Shown piece after piece: positions 21,481-32,384 of a stretch of DNA of 64,000 nucleotides. Each line of letters opens with the position of its first letter. Position 1 is the stretch's first letter. The position numbers were made by a program, and so were the translations under genes. Origin of the DNA: Limnephilus marmoratus (Eukaryota; Arthropoda; Insecta; Trichoptera; Limnephilidae); NCBI GenBank assembly GCA_917880885.1, contig OU862908.1, positions 13,007,501 to 13,071,500 on the forward strand. Reading direction: 5' to 3'. The notes under the pieces were generated by a model, which worked only from the letters and a program-made list of their open reading frames with translations, did no database searches and had not been told where the DNA came from.

Positions 21481-21815
21481 CATTAAAATTTAAAAAAAAT
21501 GGATACAAATTTACCCAGACACTATCTAGTTAGCATTTAGTTCGAGTTGAATCTTGAGTTGAATCGTATATAAAGATAGCAGCCAATAATATGTGCGTTA
21601 AGAAAATGAAGATAATATTGGTAGTTCTTAGTCGAAGTATGATACAGTTAAAAGTGACCGAATTGGATATAGGTTCCGTAGCTCAGTTGGTAGAGCACTT
21701 GCCGTATAAGCAAAGGGTTCTGGGTCGAGTCCCAGTGGAGCCAATATCTTTTTCTGATTTTTCTGTCTCCAGATTTTCAAATGAGTTTCGCTAATATTGT
21801 CTTCATTTAATTAAA
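21481..21815 (+). repeat. Repeat B, copy 3, inverted partner of copy 2
   Basis: Carries a TATA-like element (CGTATATAAAGATAGCAGCC), then GAAGATAATATTGGTAGTTC, GTGACCGAATTGGATATAGG, the tRNA-like core and the tail ending GTTTCGCTAATATTGTCTTC. Together with 21190-21480 it forms an inverted duplication, high in identity over the tRNA-like part and its flanks. Confidence 0.7.
21673..21744 (+). tRNA. tRNA-like sequence, probable pseudo-tRNA
   Basis: Folds as a tRNA by eye: a 7-bp acceptor stem (GGTTCCG with TGGAGCC, including wobble pairs), D arm GCTC/GAGC, anticodon stem CTTGC/GCAAA with loop CGTATAA, and T arm around GGGTCGAGTCC. G replaces the near-universal T before the apparent anticodon TAT. 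It is embedded in repeat B with family flanks, so it is a repeat-borne relic rather than a host tRNA gene. Confidence 0.5.
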
Positions 21816-22569
21816 TATGATTATTTGAGATTTTACTCCAAAAAAATGTATTAATATTTTTTTGATTATATAAATTTAATTATGTATAAGATGGGAAGGT
21901 ATGTTATTTAAGAAATATAGTGAATTGGAAGATAATTAAAAAAAAAAACTAAAAAGAACTTCTTTTTGAGGATCAAATCAACAATATTATTTTCGATTAA
22001 TTTTGTTTCCGTAGGTATTATTGGCAGCTACCTTTTTTATAGGAAACAAGTGTTCCAGTGGCGACTGTTACCTTTTTATTGTCTGTATCTTGATCGTTTT
22101 TTTTTATATTTTCGTATAGATTATTAGATTTAATATATTCTTCAATGATATTTATTACATTGATGGGAACAACCTTCAAAACAACAAACAAAAAACAACC
22201 TTCAAAAGTTATGAGAGACTTGTTCTAATAAAAATTAAATACACATTTAGACTTTTACAAAAAGGTCAATAGATGTTCCGCATAAATAACATAGGATATA
22301 TTTATCCGAGACACTATCTAGGTTACAAACCAGTTCTTCGAACACTTATAATTTGTTTAGCGGGGTTGTTGTAATAGTTCAGCAAGGAATTGTTTTTTAC
22401 TGGGTCACTGCAGTCTAGCGTCTTTAACAGAAGTTCTGTAGGAGTTTTGATGTCTTCATTTTTAATCAAAGCAATTTCTTGGTTTTCAATAGATGTCTCT
22501 AGCGAACTCTGTCAAATGTTGTTGACAGATTGATTTAAGATATTTATGTCTTTTTCAGCTCTTCTATTT
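21816..22569. other. Unassigned sequence
   Basis: AT-rich; a stretch near 22240-22330 resembles the repeat B upstream part (GTCAATAGATGT, GACACTATCTAG). No coding signal. Confidence 0.4.
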
Positions 22570-22790
22570 TTGTGTCACCAGCATTTGTAATACCAGCTCG
22601 GAGTGTAGTGGAGTTGGCAACACGGTATCGCTTCTAAGTAAATAAGCACACATTTCACCACTAACATTTACACATCTATCGGATCTGCCGGATCTGTCCT
22701 GATGATGGCCACTGCAACGTTGTCCGAAACGTTAGCGCAACACGGCATAACACCCCATAAACAAATAACGAAAATAATTTGGTCGCGAAA
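22570..22790 (+). mobile_element. Penelope-like element end (family P), copy 1
   Basis: Contains CCTGATGATGGCCACTGCAA, TGTCCGAAACGTT and GCAACACGGCATAACACCCC followed by AAACAAATAACGAAA. Sequences of the form CTGATGA...CGAAACG occur near Penelope-like element ends, where hammerhead ribozymes are known. Other copies: 43955, 53820 and 57905. The identification rests on that motif and the palindromic copies; no reverse transcriptase or GIY-YIG coding was found. Confidence 0.5.
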
Positions 22791-23009
22791 ATCTAAAAAC
22801 GTATCTGATTATATATTTAAGTTTGTTTTACATCAAGAATTATAATATTAAAAAAAAACGCCGATGATTTGATCACTCGAAATGTCTTGAATATCACTTG
22901 AGACATTACTTTAAACTTTTCATTATTAGAAGCACCAAAGATACTCAAAAACAGAATCCAAGAGCTGCACTAATGTATCATTGTGGAATTAAGCCCTATT
23001 GAAGCTTAC

Positions 23010-23065
23010 TTTTTTATATTAGCTCTACACGGGAGGCCCTGAGAAAAATAATTCCCCTCAGGGCC
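23010..23065 (-). repeat. LINE/SINE C hairpin tail, inverted fragment
   Basis: Reverse complement of the conserved 3' tail of the LINE next door: AGGCCCTGAG and CTCAGGGCCT pair across an AT-rich loop. Confidence 0.7.
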
Positions 23066-23592
23066 TATGTCTGGAGCCACCTCTGGACAGCCACTTCTGG
23101 TCTAGAGCTCCAAAATACCTAAAAAAAAAACCCTTAACACTGTGCAGAAATGGGCGATCCGTTTGATAGATTCTCCCATCTTAACAGACGGACTGACTTT
23201 AGAGCACAGGCGTCAGGTGGGAATGCTGTCCTTGTTCTACCGGTATTACAACGGAAGATGCTCCGAGGAACTAGCGTCATTGATCCCCTCGGCACCGGTG
23301 CATAATAGTCGGGAAACACGCCAAATAGGCGCCCAACATTTGTACACGGTTGACATTAGTCACATGAGATCGGGTCGTTTCTATGACTCGTTCTTGAGTT
23401 CAACGGCTCGGCTGTGGAACGATTTTCCGGCCTCTGTGTTTCCTCCCTCCTACAACATGGGTCTCTTCAAGATCCGTGTTCACTCCTTCCTTTCCTCAAA
23501 AAGACCCTCCACACAGCATCTTCAAAGATGATATAGGCCCTGAGGGAAGTTATTTTCCTCAGGGCCTCCTGTGTGGAGTTAATGTAAAAAAA
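23066..23592 (+). pseudogene. LINE ORF2 C-terminus with hairpin 3' tail
   Basis: A 129-codon frame (23142-23531) carries QKWAIRLIDSP, LEHRRQVGMLSLFYRYYNG, RCSEELASLIP, SSTARLWNDFPASVFP and YNMGLFKIRVHSFLS. This is the conserved C-terminal region of a group of insect non-LTR retrotransposons of Jockey/R1-like type (VQ-AIRLI, LFYRYYxGRCSEEL, TARLWNxLP). The stop is followed by GGCCCTGAGGG...CCTCAGGGCC, a stem-loop, then TGTGTGGAG and poly-A. That tail is shared with SINE C, so it probably serves as the reverse transcriptase recognition site. The 5' part is absent. Confidence 0.8.
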
Positions 23593-23875
23593 AATGTCAT
23601 CTTTGGGGATGCTGCGTGGAGGGTCTTTTCAGGAAAAGAACGTGAGGAAGTTCTGGGAGGGAAAAGGGGTGGGTAAGAATCTGGGTTCAGTGTGTCCAGG
23701 AGTGACGGACGTATGAATCCATCCCTCCACTGCGGCGTAAGGCGATCTTCAGAGAGACTACAGCTGGAGAAGTCAACGGGACACCCTCAGCCATTCTCTT
23801 CCGAACCGGCCTGCAGTACAGCTGGTGGGCAAACGCATCCGCCGCCAAGACCGGGACAAACACCATGATCCCTTT
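23593..23875 (-). mobile_element. SINE C, inverted copy joined to the LINE tail
   Basis: Reverse complement of the body of SINE C copies at 34600, 48150 and 51712: GACCCTCCACGCAGCATCCC, GATTCATACGTCCGTCACTC, and the GGCGGCGGATGCGT segment appear in order. It lies tail to tail with the LINE remnant. Confidence 0.7.
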
Positions 23876-24254
23876 CTGCTGCTTACTTACTGGTTACTTC
23901 TTTATACCACCCACAAACTGACAAAACTTCAATACAATTAATTAGCTGTTCGCTGCTAGTAGGTAAGTATTGAATTGTTTCTCTATGTTCGATACTTAAT
24001 TTTATTATAATTATAAAAAAAAGTTTCTACATTATACAAACACAGTATACTAGGCAATAAAAGCGTTAAAATGAAGGAAACAAAAAACTTTTCCCAAACA
24101 AAATTAAATGTTGGATTAAAGAACAAAAAAGGCAATACATAGAAAAAATTATGACATAAAAGAATAAAAAATAATATACTTATTACATACATGTACCTAA
24201 TACACAATTCCATTACAATCAACACTTCATTATATGCAACCGTACCTCATAATA

Positions 24255-25209
24255 CGAGGCATATCCAGAAAGTAAGTGTACTGTTTTTTTTTTTTTTTTA
24301 ATAAGTGTATTTAAAAAAAAAAAAACAGGATATTGTTGATACACTTGTTGACTATTTTTCCGAATAATTGCTAACCCGTTCAATGCATATGGTGAGCCGT
24401 GGCACAAGTTTCTTTTGCCCTTCTGGAAGAATTCTCCCGCCAGCTCCTTCCCCCTATTCAGGGCCATTTTCTGCACCTGCTCGTCGGTTGAAAATTTATT
24501 TTCATCCATAAATGCCTTTAGGAAGGTGAAAAGATGATAATCTGAAGACGCCAAGTCGGGGGATTACTGGGAGTGGTTCAAAACATCCCAATCAAATGAG
24601 TCCATGATCTTATTGGTGGCTAATGTGAGGTAATGGCTTTGTGAGGTCGGACATTATCGTGAAAAAGTCACACTTCTCTGGTCAGCATTTCCCTCCTTTT
24701 GTTTTGAATGCTCCTTATGAGTTTTTTTAGGGTACACAATATTGTTGTGCATTGATGATCTCAACCTGAGGCCGAAATTTGAACAAAATGATGCCTTTTC
24801 GGTCCTAAAACACTGAGGCCATGATTTTTTTTGCCCGAAATTCTGGTTTTCAATTTTTTCACAGATGGGGAATTGGTGTGACGCCACTTTGACGACTGTT
24901 TTTTTTTCCCAGGCATGTAATGAGTCACCCACTTTCATCTTCAGTAACAATAGAGCTCAGAAATCCTCACCTTTTTTTCTTGTAGGTGTTATTTCTCCTA
25001 TGAGTAAAAATCACAGCACTTGGCGGGATTTTTGCCGACAACTTTCACGCAACTGGACACTAAAACGAGAGTTTACGTACAACAATATTCCTGCGATGCT
25101 CTTTCTGGTCAGGAGACCCCCCTGTACCACTAAGTGTTGCCAACCCTCAAAAAACTAAAAACCTCCGCCCGTTGTGGTCACAGTACACTTACTTTCTGGA
25201 TATGCCTCG
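24255..25209 (-). mobile_element. Mariner transposon, internally deleted
   Basis: Inverted ends of about 30 bp (CGAGGCATATCCAGAAAGTA and TACTTTCTGGATATGCCTCG) are flanked by TA on both sides (24253-24254, 25210-25211), the target of Tc1/mariner elements. At 955 bp it is shorter than the usual 1.3 kb, and the N-terminal part of the transposase is largely missing. Confidence 0.9.
24345..24960 (-). pseudogene. Mariner transposase, C-terminal half, decayed
   Basis: Minus-strand pieces in order: a region resembling MASVF followed by DRKGIILFKF, then INAQQYC, HDNVRPHKA (the second catalytic Asp motif), SPDLASSDYHLF (third catalytic Asp, DD34D-type) and FLKAFMDENKFSTDEQVQ. Frameshifts and stops interrupt it. 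Spacing and motifs are those of mariner transposases. The cut-and-paste enzyme cannot be made from this copy. Confidence 0.85.
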
Positions 25210-25211
25210 TA

Positions 25212-26044
25212 TTTGCTGATTTTTTTTCATTACCGCCTTTATTAATGTTATAAGATATTGAGGTAGACACGACAAATGGTGACGCTGGTATCGCATGGCT
25301 CCGAAACTTATTGAGTTAGTACGAGGGCAGTTCCGACGAGTTTTTCCAAGTTGAAAAGGATGAAAATTGTTCTGATCATAGCCAATCTCCAATACGCGAG
25401 ATCTGAATTCCCGGATACATTCCCACTTCACTTCTCATGCTTTTTTCCCGTTTTTCTGTTTGTATGTGGTATATTAATATAATCGAAAAATTCTATCCAT
25501 GCAAACCATCGTGTGATATTTATAACAATCACATCGAAACTAGCCTTAATATTCTGATTACCTTAAAATACATGGTTTCTCAATTATGTTTCAACTGACA
25601 AATAAATCAAATCCTCCCCTAAAATTTACCTATGCCTTTCAAAGTGTTTCAATAATAAACCTATCTTTGTCGTGAATCTTTGAACAATGTTCTTAAAATA
25701 ATCCTTTGTAATTACTCCCTTGGGTAAAAATATTGTGTTTGTGAACACCGTAAATACGAATAAACGTAATCCTTTAACATGTCACAACAAAGGAGAAAGG
25801 TAGGACACTTATGGCTGTAACGAGGGTTGACCTCACGTGGGCAGAGTACAGAGTACGGAGTGTACACAGGAACTAACTCTTCCGCAAACTGAGGACACTA
25901 GACTTAGGCGCTAACGTCCTCAGTGGGCACTTAGCGAGCTTAGTGAACAGTGAGCTGCTCTTATTTGTTGGAAGATCAAATATTTGCGGTATCTCAGTTT
26001 AGAAATGTATTTCAAAAGTATTCGATTCACCAGAATATTTTTGA
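25212..26044. other. Unassigned sequence
   Basis: One minus-strand frame at 25189-25431 has no motif. No repeat partner noticed. Confidence 0.4.
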
Positions 26045-26260
26045 GGTGAAAACTTCTTTAGCACTGTTGTCATTTTAAATTGATGAAACGAAAAAGCGAC
26101 ACTAAAAAGAGACAAACACATACATTATTAGGATTTAGACTGCGAGAGAATGAGATAGTATAATCGGCCTCCTCTTTGTGCGGTGCTTCGTAGCCTTCCC
26201 ACCATTGTCTACTTTAGTTTTCTGAAGGTTTCACTTCCACCGCGAGTGAACAGCACACTT
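26045..26260 (+). repeat. Dispersed repeat F, copy 2 (long form)
   Basis: Carries the full order: GAGGTGAAAACTTCTTTAGC, a TGAAACGAAAAAGCGACACT block, AAGAGACAAACACATACAT, GCGAGAGAATGAGATAG, TGTGCGGTGCTTCGTAGCC, GTCTACTTTAGTTTTCTGAA and CCGCGAGTGAACAGCACAC. No terminal repeats or pol III boxes are apparent. Confidence 0.65.
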
Positions 26261-27894
26261 GTAATTTTTTAATAAGTTTTAGATTAGTTTACACACTTGC
26301 TTTTGGGAAATTTTAAAATTTGTCTCATGCCGCCACAGGAGACACAATTCATAATTTGAATTTAGCAGTGCTGCAGTACCGCTGCGCGTGAATTGTGATT
26401 TTACGAGCTTTTCAGCCGGTCGATAATATCAACATTTTAGCGGTTTACCTTCTCGGTACTTTCCAAAAATTAAAAAGGTTATGTCCTTAGCTTGCTCTAA
26501 TTAATATGACACATTTGTAAAAAAATGTAAAATTTGTCGAAAGGCGACAAACTATTTATCAAGGTTCGTATACAGTGATTAATTTGAAATATCATTGTAT
26601 CACATTTCGAAATGGATTTTTTTTAAATTAATATGTTTGGTTTGTGGCCAACATTACAATTAACTTCATCCAACTGTTACATGTCAGTTTACTCGTGAAA
26701 TTATTTATGTCTATCGATTTCTCCTGAAGTCTTGAGAAGTCCTACGCATTTTAATGAAAGATTTTTGCAGGGTGTCTCATTCAAGTGTTTGGATGGTGGA
26801 TACGCGCCATAAATATATTTAAATCCATTTGGGCATTAATTTCTTTTAAATTAATAATTTATGCTATGGGACCATGAGGGCGCCATCTATGGTTTTTGTA
26901 TTATATTGAATTTACCTATGTGACATTGAAATTCAGTATATTCATGCATTTTCTTACCTCTGTGAAGCAGGCAATTACTTCCGACGTGAGTGTTAGTGAA
27001 AGCCAAGAGATGTCACTCCTAGTCAGTCATTATCAAATAATTCACCCAATAATTGAATTATTGTTGTACCTAAGATTTTGGCACGTATTATTAATATGCA
27101 AATTTATATTCATTGTTGAAACTTCCTTGCTGTGCAAAACATCTGTTGAGATTATGCAATATCGCCTTGGCAGAAATCGATATTTTGAATGAAAACTAGT
27201 GTCGTTTTGTGCTGGACATCGTACAAGAGCTGCATTCTCTGAGTGAGTATTGTTCTGTTTTCACTTAGGATTTTGGAATTGCTGTGTAGACTGTTTTGTG
27301 TCACATAGGGAAGATTTCAACTTTCCTTAATTTACATAGGGTAGTCATTCCCTCGTGTCAGGGGCTATTTACACGCCCCTACAGATGGTTTTGAATATTC
27401 GTAGCTAAATGTGGGCTTATGATTTCATCTCTCTGAGAAGGTACCCACCCTCCTGATTAAATTAATGTAAATCATAATAAAATCAATGGCCTTAGTTATT
27501 TAAATGTTAAAACCGTGTGGCTAGCGAACAATGCAGCACATTCGCGACGTGATTATCTTCTGGCTACTTGGACTCTAATAGCTGACACGGACAATAGCTG
27601 ACCACCAGCGACGGGTGCCGAACTAAAAGAAAATTCATTCTGTTTCCAATTGCCGTCGATCGAATCGTTGGCGAATAGCTCGGTATTCGCTCCTCACTTT
27701 CCGATAAATAATCTTACACAAATGTGAATTATTGTGTTGAATATTGTTTAACAAAACTGTTAGTACAAAATCTTTCTTTTAGATTTTTACACACACAATA
27801 TTGCGGGTAACAACCTGTCTCTTATACTTAGTTAACTTGGATGTAACATAGTCACATACACCTTCCTAAATGTATTTTCTCGTATATGTATAAT
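26261..27894. other. Unassigned sequence
   Basis: Less AT-rich than its surroundings in places (27490-27720). One plus-strand frame at 26896-27192 lacks motifs. Could include non-coding host sequence; nothing specific is visible. Confidence 0.4.
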
Positions 27895-28370
27895 ATCGGG
27901 CGGCGTTTTTTCCATGTAAACGTATTCCCCGTTTATCTCTCTGGATTTTGACCCCAGTAGATTTTTTTTACATAATATAGATACCGACCACTAGCGTGTC
28001 GGTACGTTTTGCTCTTTTTGATAATTTACTTCTTATAGAAGTTAGGACCTTCCGAAAATGAATAAAATTGCCTGGTTTAAACGCCGTCAAAAGACGTTCA
28101 GTATACAAACTAAACAATGTATTTTTAAAAAAAAGCAAAACGTACCGACATAGAATATTTTCTTCTAATACAGATAGTGAAAAAAAAAATAAAATCGGTC
28201 CAGTTTTGGAGAAGAAAAATGGGATATACAAAACACCGATTTTGACGATTTTATTTAGGTATTTTCGGCCCGATATGCAGTTGTCCCTTTCGCTCAGATC
28301 TCCTGAGGGGAGCGCGGAGTGAACAGAAGACATTCGTTGCAATACCTATCGACGATATTTTTAAATAACC
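27895..28370 (+). repeat. Dispersed repeat D, copy 1 (uninterrupted)
   Basis: About 470 bp matching 36625-37470 outside an insertion there. Landmarks: CGGGCGGCGTTTT, ATACCGACCACTAGCGTG, CGTTTTGCTCTTTTTGATAA, GCCTGGTTTAAACGCCGTC, AAGACGTTCAGT, ATCGGTCCAGTTTTGGAGAA and CCCTTTCGCTCAG. Frames on both strands (27968-28342, 28068-28322) are AT-rich and not conserved in the other copy, so they are not genes. Confidence 0.7.
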
Positions 28371-30226
28371 GGCAAAGCTCTTAAAATAATTTTTTTTTTT
28401 TTTTATTTATTTATTCGGGAGACCAACAGCTGATATTCAATAAAAGTAATGTAAACTCTAACTCTAAATGAACAATTACAAATTTACTCTTTATATGTAC
28501 ATAAGCGTAGTGGTTTAAAAAAGTTCCAAAATAGGATGTTAGAGTTGAAAAGGGATGGAAAGCAATGGGGGAATTGATTTAGTTGAAGTACAATACTAGT
28601 AATGTTTTCAGATTTTTAAAAATCTAAAAAGGTACAATCATACAGTAATAATTATGTGATGTTTGATAAATAAAATAAAATGGAAAATATTGCAATCATT
28701 TCTCCGTCTGTATTTGTGATGAAAAATAAATAAATGAAACAATAGTAAGTATATCGGAAAAGAAAATGAATTTCATATTCTCTCATTGTATTCCGATGAA
28801 AGTTTCCGACGACCGACGTTTGGAAAGACATCTCGAGATGGGACATCCCTCCCTCCCACTGCAGCCCAAACCACGCTAAGGAGAGAACCGCCTTCTGTTT
28901 ATACTACACACAAACCACCCCCCGCTAGATTGTGAACTGTCAATCAAATAAACATAATCTGAATTGTTCTAGGAACTGAGAACTCAGACATATCAGATGC
29001 AAGTTTCAAATGGCATCGAATTACTGTACCCGTGTTGTATGAAACTACGAGAAATTAAATAATAAGATCTGCAAAGGGTGAACCGTAAACAGCCAATTAC
29101 TGTAAAGTGGTGAAAAACTTTAAGCTTATTTCACCAGCTATAAATATATATAGAAAAATGAAACAATTCAACTTTGTATAAACCACTTATATAATGCGTA
29201 AATCCGACCGCTTTCGGAACAAACGTTCCTTCTTCATGGAAAGCTTATACTAATTTGACAGTTTCGAACAATGTTTTATTATGGTAGGGGTGGAGCCGTT
29301 GCTAGTTAATAACGTAGATTGGGTGGGTAGGTATTAATGTAGAGTGGGTGGGTAGGGGAAGAAATGGATAACCACAAAGTTATAGCTACATTCAAAAATA
29401 TAACTATAAATTTTCAAATATTTTTAAACATTTATACATTACTGTCTAGTACCCGATGGACGCTTAGTGGACTGTGAGACTTGACAAAACAATGAGCATT
29501 CGATTGCGTTTTATTATCACTGAGAAACAAGAGAGACGGGATAAAGCCTTCAAATGTTTGATGATTTTGTTCCTTTATTCACTGATAACATAAGTCACAG
29601 TTCACCCGGTTAATTATCATCAAAAATATCATAAAAAAATAAAATAGATAAAAAACATGCAAGAGAACGAGGTTTCAAAGCGATTTAGCAAGAGTTTGAA
29701 TAACTAATGTGATCACGACAGCGACAATATCTCAACTAATAAATACCTAATAGGTACCTACTTTCAAAATATGTACATCGTACATGTACATGAATAAAAA
29801 ATATTTATGAACTGACATCGGTGGGTAGTATTTACTTTTTTTTGTGCTTTACAGATAAAACTTTGTAAGGAAGGAGAGAAACAATGGGAGATGATAATAC
29901 TTGATATAATATAGAGAAGTCCCATAGCGGTTTCAATACTAAACAATTACAGAATAAGTGGATGGTTTCCACGAGAGAGTTTCCTCCTGGGGTTAGAAGT
30001 AGTACGTGAAATTTATGACCCAGCTGTTCACGACCAACATAATTTTTACGGAAACAATTTTTAATACCTAAAATAACCGTACATAAGGAACCAGTTACTG
30101 AAGTAACCTAACCTAACCTAGCCTCTCAGAAGGTGGATGTAATATACAAGGTGTGCAGATGTTAAAAAACCATACAATCGAAGACCCTGTATCTCTACCT
30201 CAAAAATGCGTTGTATTATGTTAGTC
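28371..30226. other. Unassigned sequence
   Basis: AT-rich with a poly-T run at 28388-28404, a short local duplication of GTGGGTGGGTAGG near 29315-29355 and a CCTAA-type trimer at 30104-30119. No gene recognised. Confidence 0.4.
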
Positions 30227-30384
30227 AGGGAACGTACCCATACTACGTGACCAACTTTTTGCAATTTTTAACCCCCCCCCCCCCCGGTTACCAAAAACCT
30301 AAGGCCGCCGCCGCTCATTTGTACCAAGCGTGGTATTTTGAAGACCCCCCCCCGAACAGTTCACGTAGTATGGGTACATTCCCT
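30227..30384. mobile_element. C-rich MITE with CACGTAGTATGGG ends, copy 2
   Basis: Same ends and body as 19887-20047, including the long poly-C and CTCATTTGTACCAAGCGTG. The left end is AGGGAACGTACCC and the right end GTATGGGTACATTCCCT. Confidence 0.8.
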
Positions 30385-30389
30385 TATTT

Positions 30390-30687
30390 GTTTTCATCAT
30401 TACAAAGTATAAAAGCAAGTCGCTCAAAATGTATCTGCGCATAGATCTTTTAAACTACGCAACGGATTTCCATACGGTTTTCACCAATGGATAGAGTGAT
30501 TCAAGAGGAAGGTTTATATGTATAATACATGCTTATTATAGTAGAGAAAAGCCGATAAATTCAAATATTAATTCAGGCAGCGGCCAGCGGGCAGCTGGCA
30601 AGCGGGTGGTGTGGATTTTATAAAGGTTGGGTAATGGCGTTGTGTTTCGTTAGCCACAGCCACGTGTGGCCGGGTCTGCTAGTTTAT
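30390..30687 (-). mobile_element. RTE-type SINE/LINE tail (family S), copy 1
   Basis: On the minus strand: CTAGCAGACCCGGCCACACG, GTGGCTAACGAAACACAACG, CCATTACCCAACCTTTATAA, then ATTCTATCCATTGG-type and AAACCGTATGGAAATCCGTT segments and a final TACTTTGTAATGATG. The ACTAGCAGACCCGGC start and the 'CCGTTCAGTAGTTT' style 3' region are typical of RTE-associated tails in insects. Copies at 52787 and 58568. Confidence 0.6.
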
Positions 30688-30787
30688 TTATAAATGATAC
30701 CACAAAGTACCTATATTTGCAAAGTTTGAAGAAGTAATTTAATTGTATTTATTTTATTTTTATTTAAAAATTTATTTTGTGTTATAT

Positions 30788-30900
30788 TAAAGGTACTGCT
30801 GGAAGCCAGCTACATTCCAGGAGAAATCCTAAATAATTATAGCTGAGATGTGACCTTCTTGTCAATGGAATGAATGATAAATAAACAAAATGTGTAATAT
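30788..30900 (-). repeat. Dispersed repeat H, copy 2
   Basis: Inverted match to 6705-6800, including CCAGCTACATTCCAGGAGAA and AATTATAGCTGAG. Confidence 0.55.
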
Positions 30901-31914
30901 TGTAAAAATCTATCGTTATATTTTATCTATATTGTAATCTATATTGTAATAAAAGCTTTTATTATTTTTTATTATTATTAAGCATTGTCGCCTGCTGTTT
31001 TAAACCAAAAATAACTTTTCAAACCTCCTCGATTTCCTGAAACTTGATTTCTTTGACGTAGAAAAGTCAAATTGAAAACTGTAAGAGTTAATCGTTCTAG
31101 AGATTTTACTGCTCCGAAAAACAAATATTAAGTCATGTGTTAAATAATTGCATGAAATATAAATAACATACATTTCATATCACATACGACAATTATTACA
31201 GCAAGTAAGATATGGATACGTTTGGGGTATCGCGCCATTCATTGTAGTTAATACCTGCGAGAGTCAGAATATAAGTCCTTATCGATATTGAAATTGGGTT
31301 CGAGTTTCGATACGGATGTAAAAAGTAATCGAGTCGTCGCGCGTCGTCTGTGATCCCTGCAGGGTCTGTATGGGGTACCTACAGACCTATAGAGGGTAGT
31401 GGGGTCGGTACAGTGCAGCGGGATGAGCGCCAGGGGTGGATGAGACACCAGGGGTAGAGGAATTACCCCGGGGTGAGATTGGTTTAGTGGGGTAGTGGGG
31501 GTGCCGACGCAAGGATTCCCTCCAGACCAGGGGCGCGAGGACCTAATCTGAGAGCAATACCTGGGTGCTAAATTGATCTTTATGTGCCAGAAAACCTAAC
31601 GCTCTGATGACTTGACATTTTTAAAGCTTGTTCTTTCCAAAATTAATAAGTCTAAATAACTATTAAACAGCGGGCAACATAGATAGTTTACATTATGAAC
31701 CACGGAAATTAAGAAATATTCTCTTGTACGGGTGTACATATGTTTCCTCACTGAAAGTCGTATTTTTATCTTGTTCTCTCTCTCTGTATTTATATTCAAG
31801 CATATGTATTTCTTTTTAGTATTAATTTGTGTCCTAATAATGCCTGAGCAAAGCAAAATCGGTGGGTAAATAAATTAATTAAAACTTGGCGGTTTTACAC
31901 AAAATAAGCGTTGT
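30901..31914. other. Unassigned, with a G-rich block at 31340-31560
   Basis: The block is rich in GGGGTAG/GGGGT-type runs and CpG, unlike its neighbours. The minus-strand frame 31248-31448 is Pro/Thr-rich for that reason and has no domain. It may be a low-copy promoter-like or satellite-derived segment; no further evidence. Confidence 0.35.
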
Positions 31915-32010
31915 ATTGAAGTGAAAATTCTTCAGCGCCAAAAAGTCAGTGATTTGAAATTCGGATGAAACGGAAATGCGTCACCAGTTCTACACAAATA
32001 CTAGGTTCTA
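31915..32010 (+). repeat. Dispersed repeat F, 5' fragment
   Basis: GAAGTGAAAATTCTTCAGCG, TGATTTGAAATTCGGATGAA and ACGGAAATGCG match the start of family F with more divergence than other copies. Confidence 0.4.
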
Positions 32011-32042
32011 ATATAATGCGGTAAATTCGCACATCGGCGCGT

Positions 32043-32133
32043 GCCTCCCATAGCGCAGTGGGCAAGACACCTGACAAGTCGCAGCGGCTAGAGAGACAGA
32101 TATCAAGCGAACGGAGGTTCGAATCCTACGAAA
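32043..32133 (+). tRNA. tRNA-like sequence with pol III boxes, likely SINE head
   Basis: An A box (TAGCGCAGTGGGC) and a B box (GGTTCGAATCC) lie about 60 bases apart, further than in a plain tRNA. The start and end (CCTCCC and GAAATCC) do not form a clean 7-bp acceptor stem. A short poly-A follows. This fits a tRNA-derived SINE head or pseudo-tRNA rather than a working tRNA gene. Confidence 0.5.
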
Positions 32134-32380
32134 TCCAAAAAAAAACTGTTTATTTTTGTGAAATCATTATCCAATCTTCAAACCACTTTAAAAGAAACAA
32201 GCAAAAGAAAGGAAAGCGACATCTAGCGGCTTTCTAGTTTCAATCAGTAGTTGCTTCTCGCACTAATTTTATGTTCAACTCTTGTCTTCAGAGATTGCAT
32301 CGTGTGGGGAATGAAACTTGCTCTGTCGATATATTTTTTTTATAAAAACATCGCTTCCTTCAAAAAGCGTATATGTATGC
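32134..32380. other. Unassigned sequence
   Basis: No feature recognised. Confidence 0.4.
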
Positions 32381-32384
32381 AGAT

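Noticed and set aside
27968..28342. 124-codon minus-strand frame
   Set aside because: Lies in dispersed repeat D and is not kept open in copy 2.
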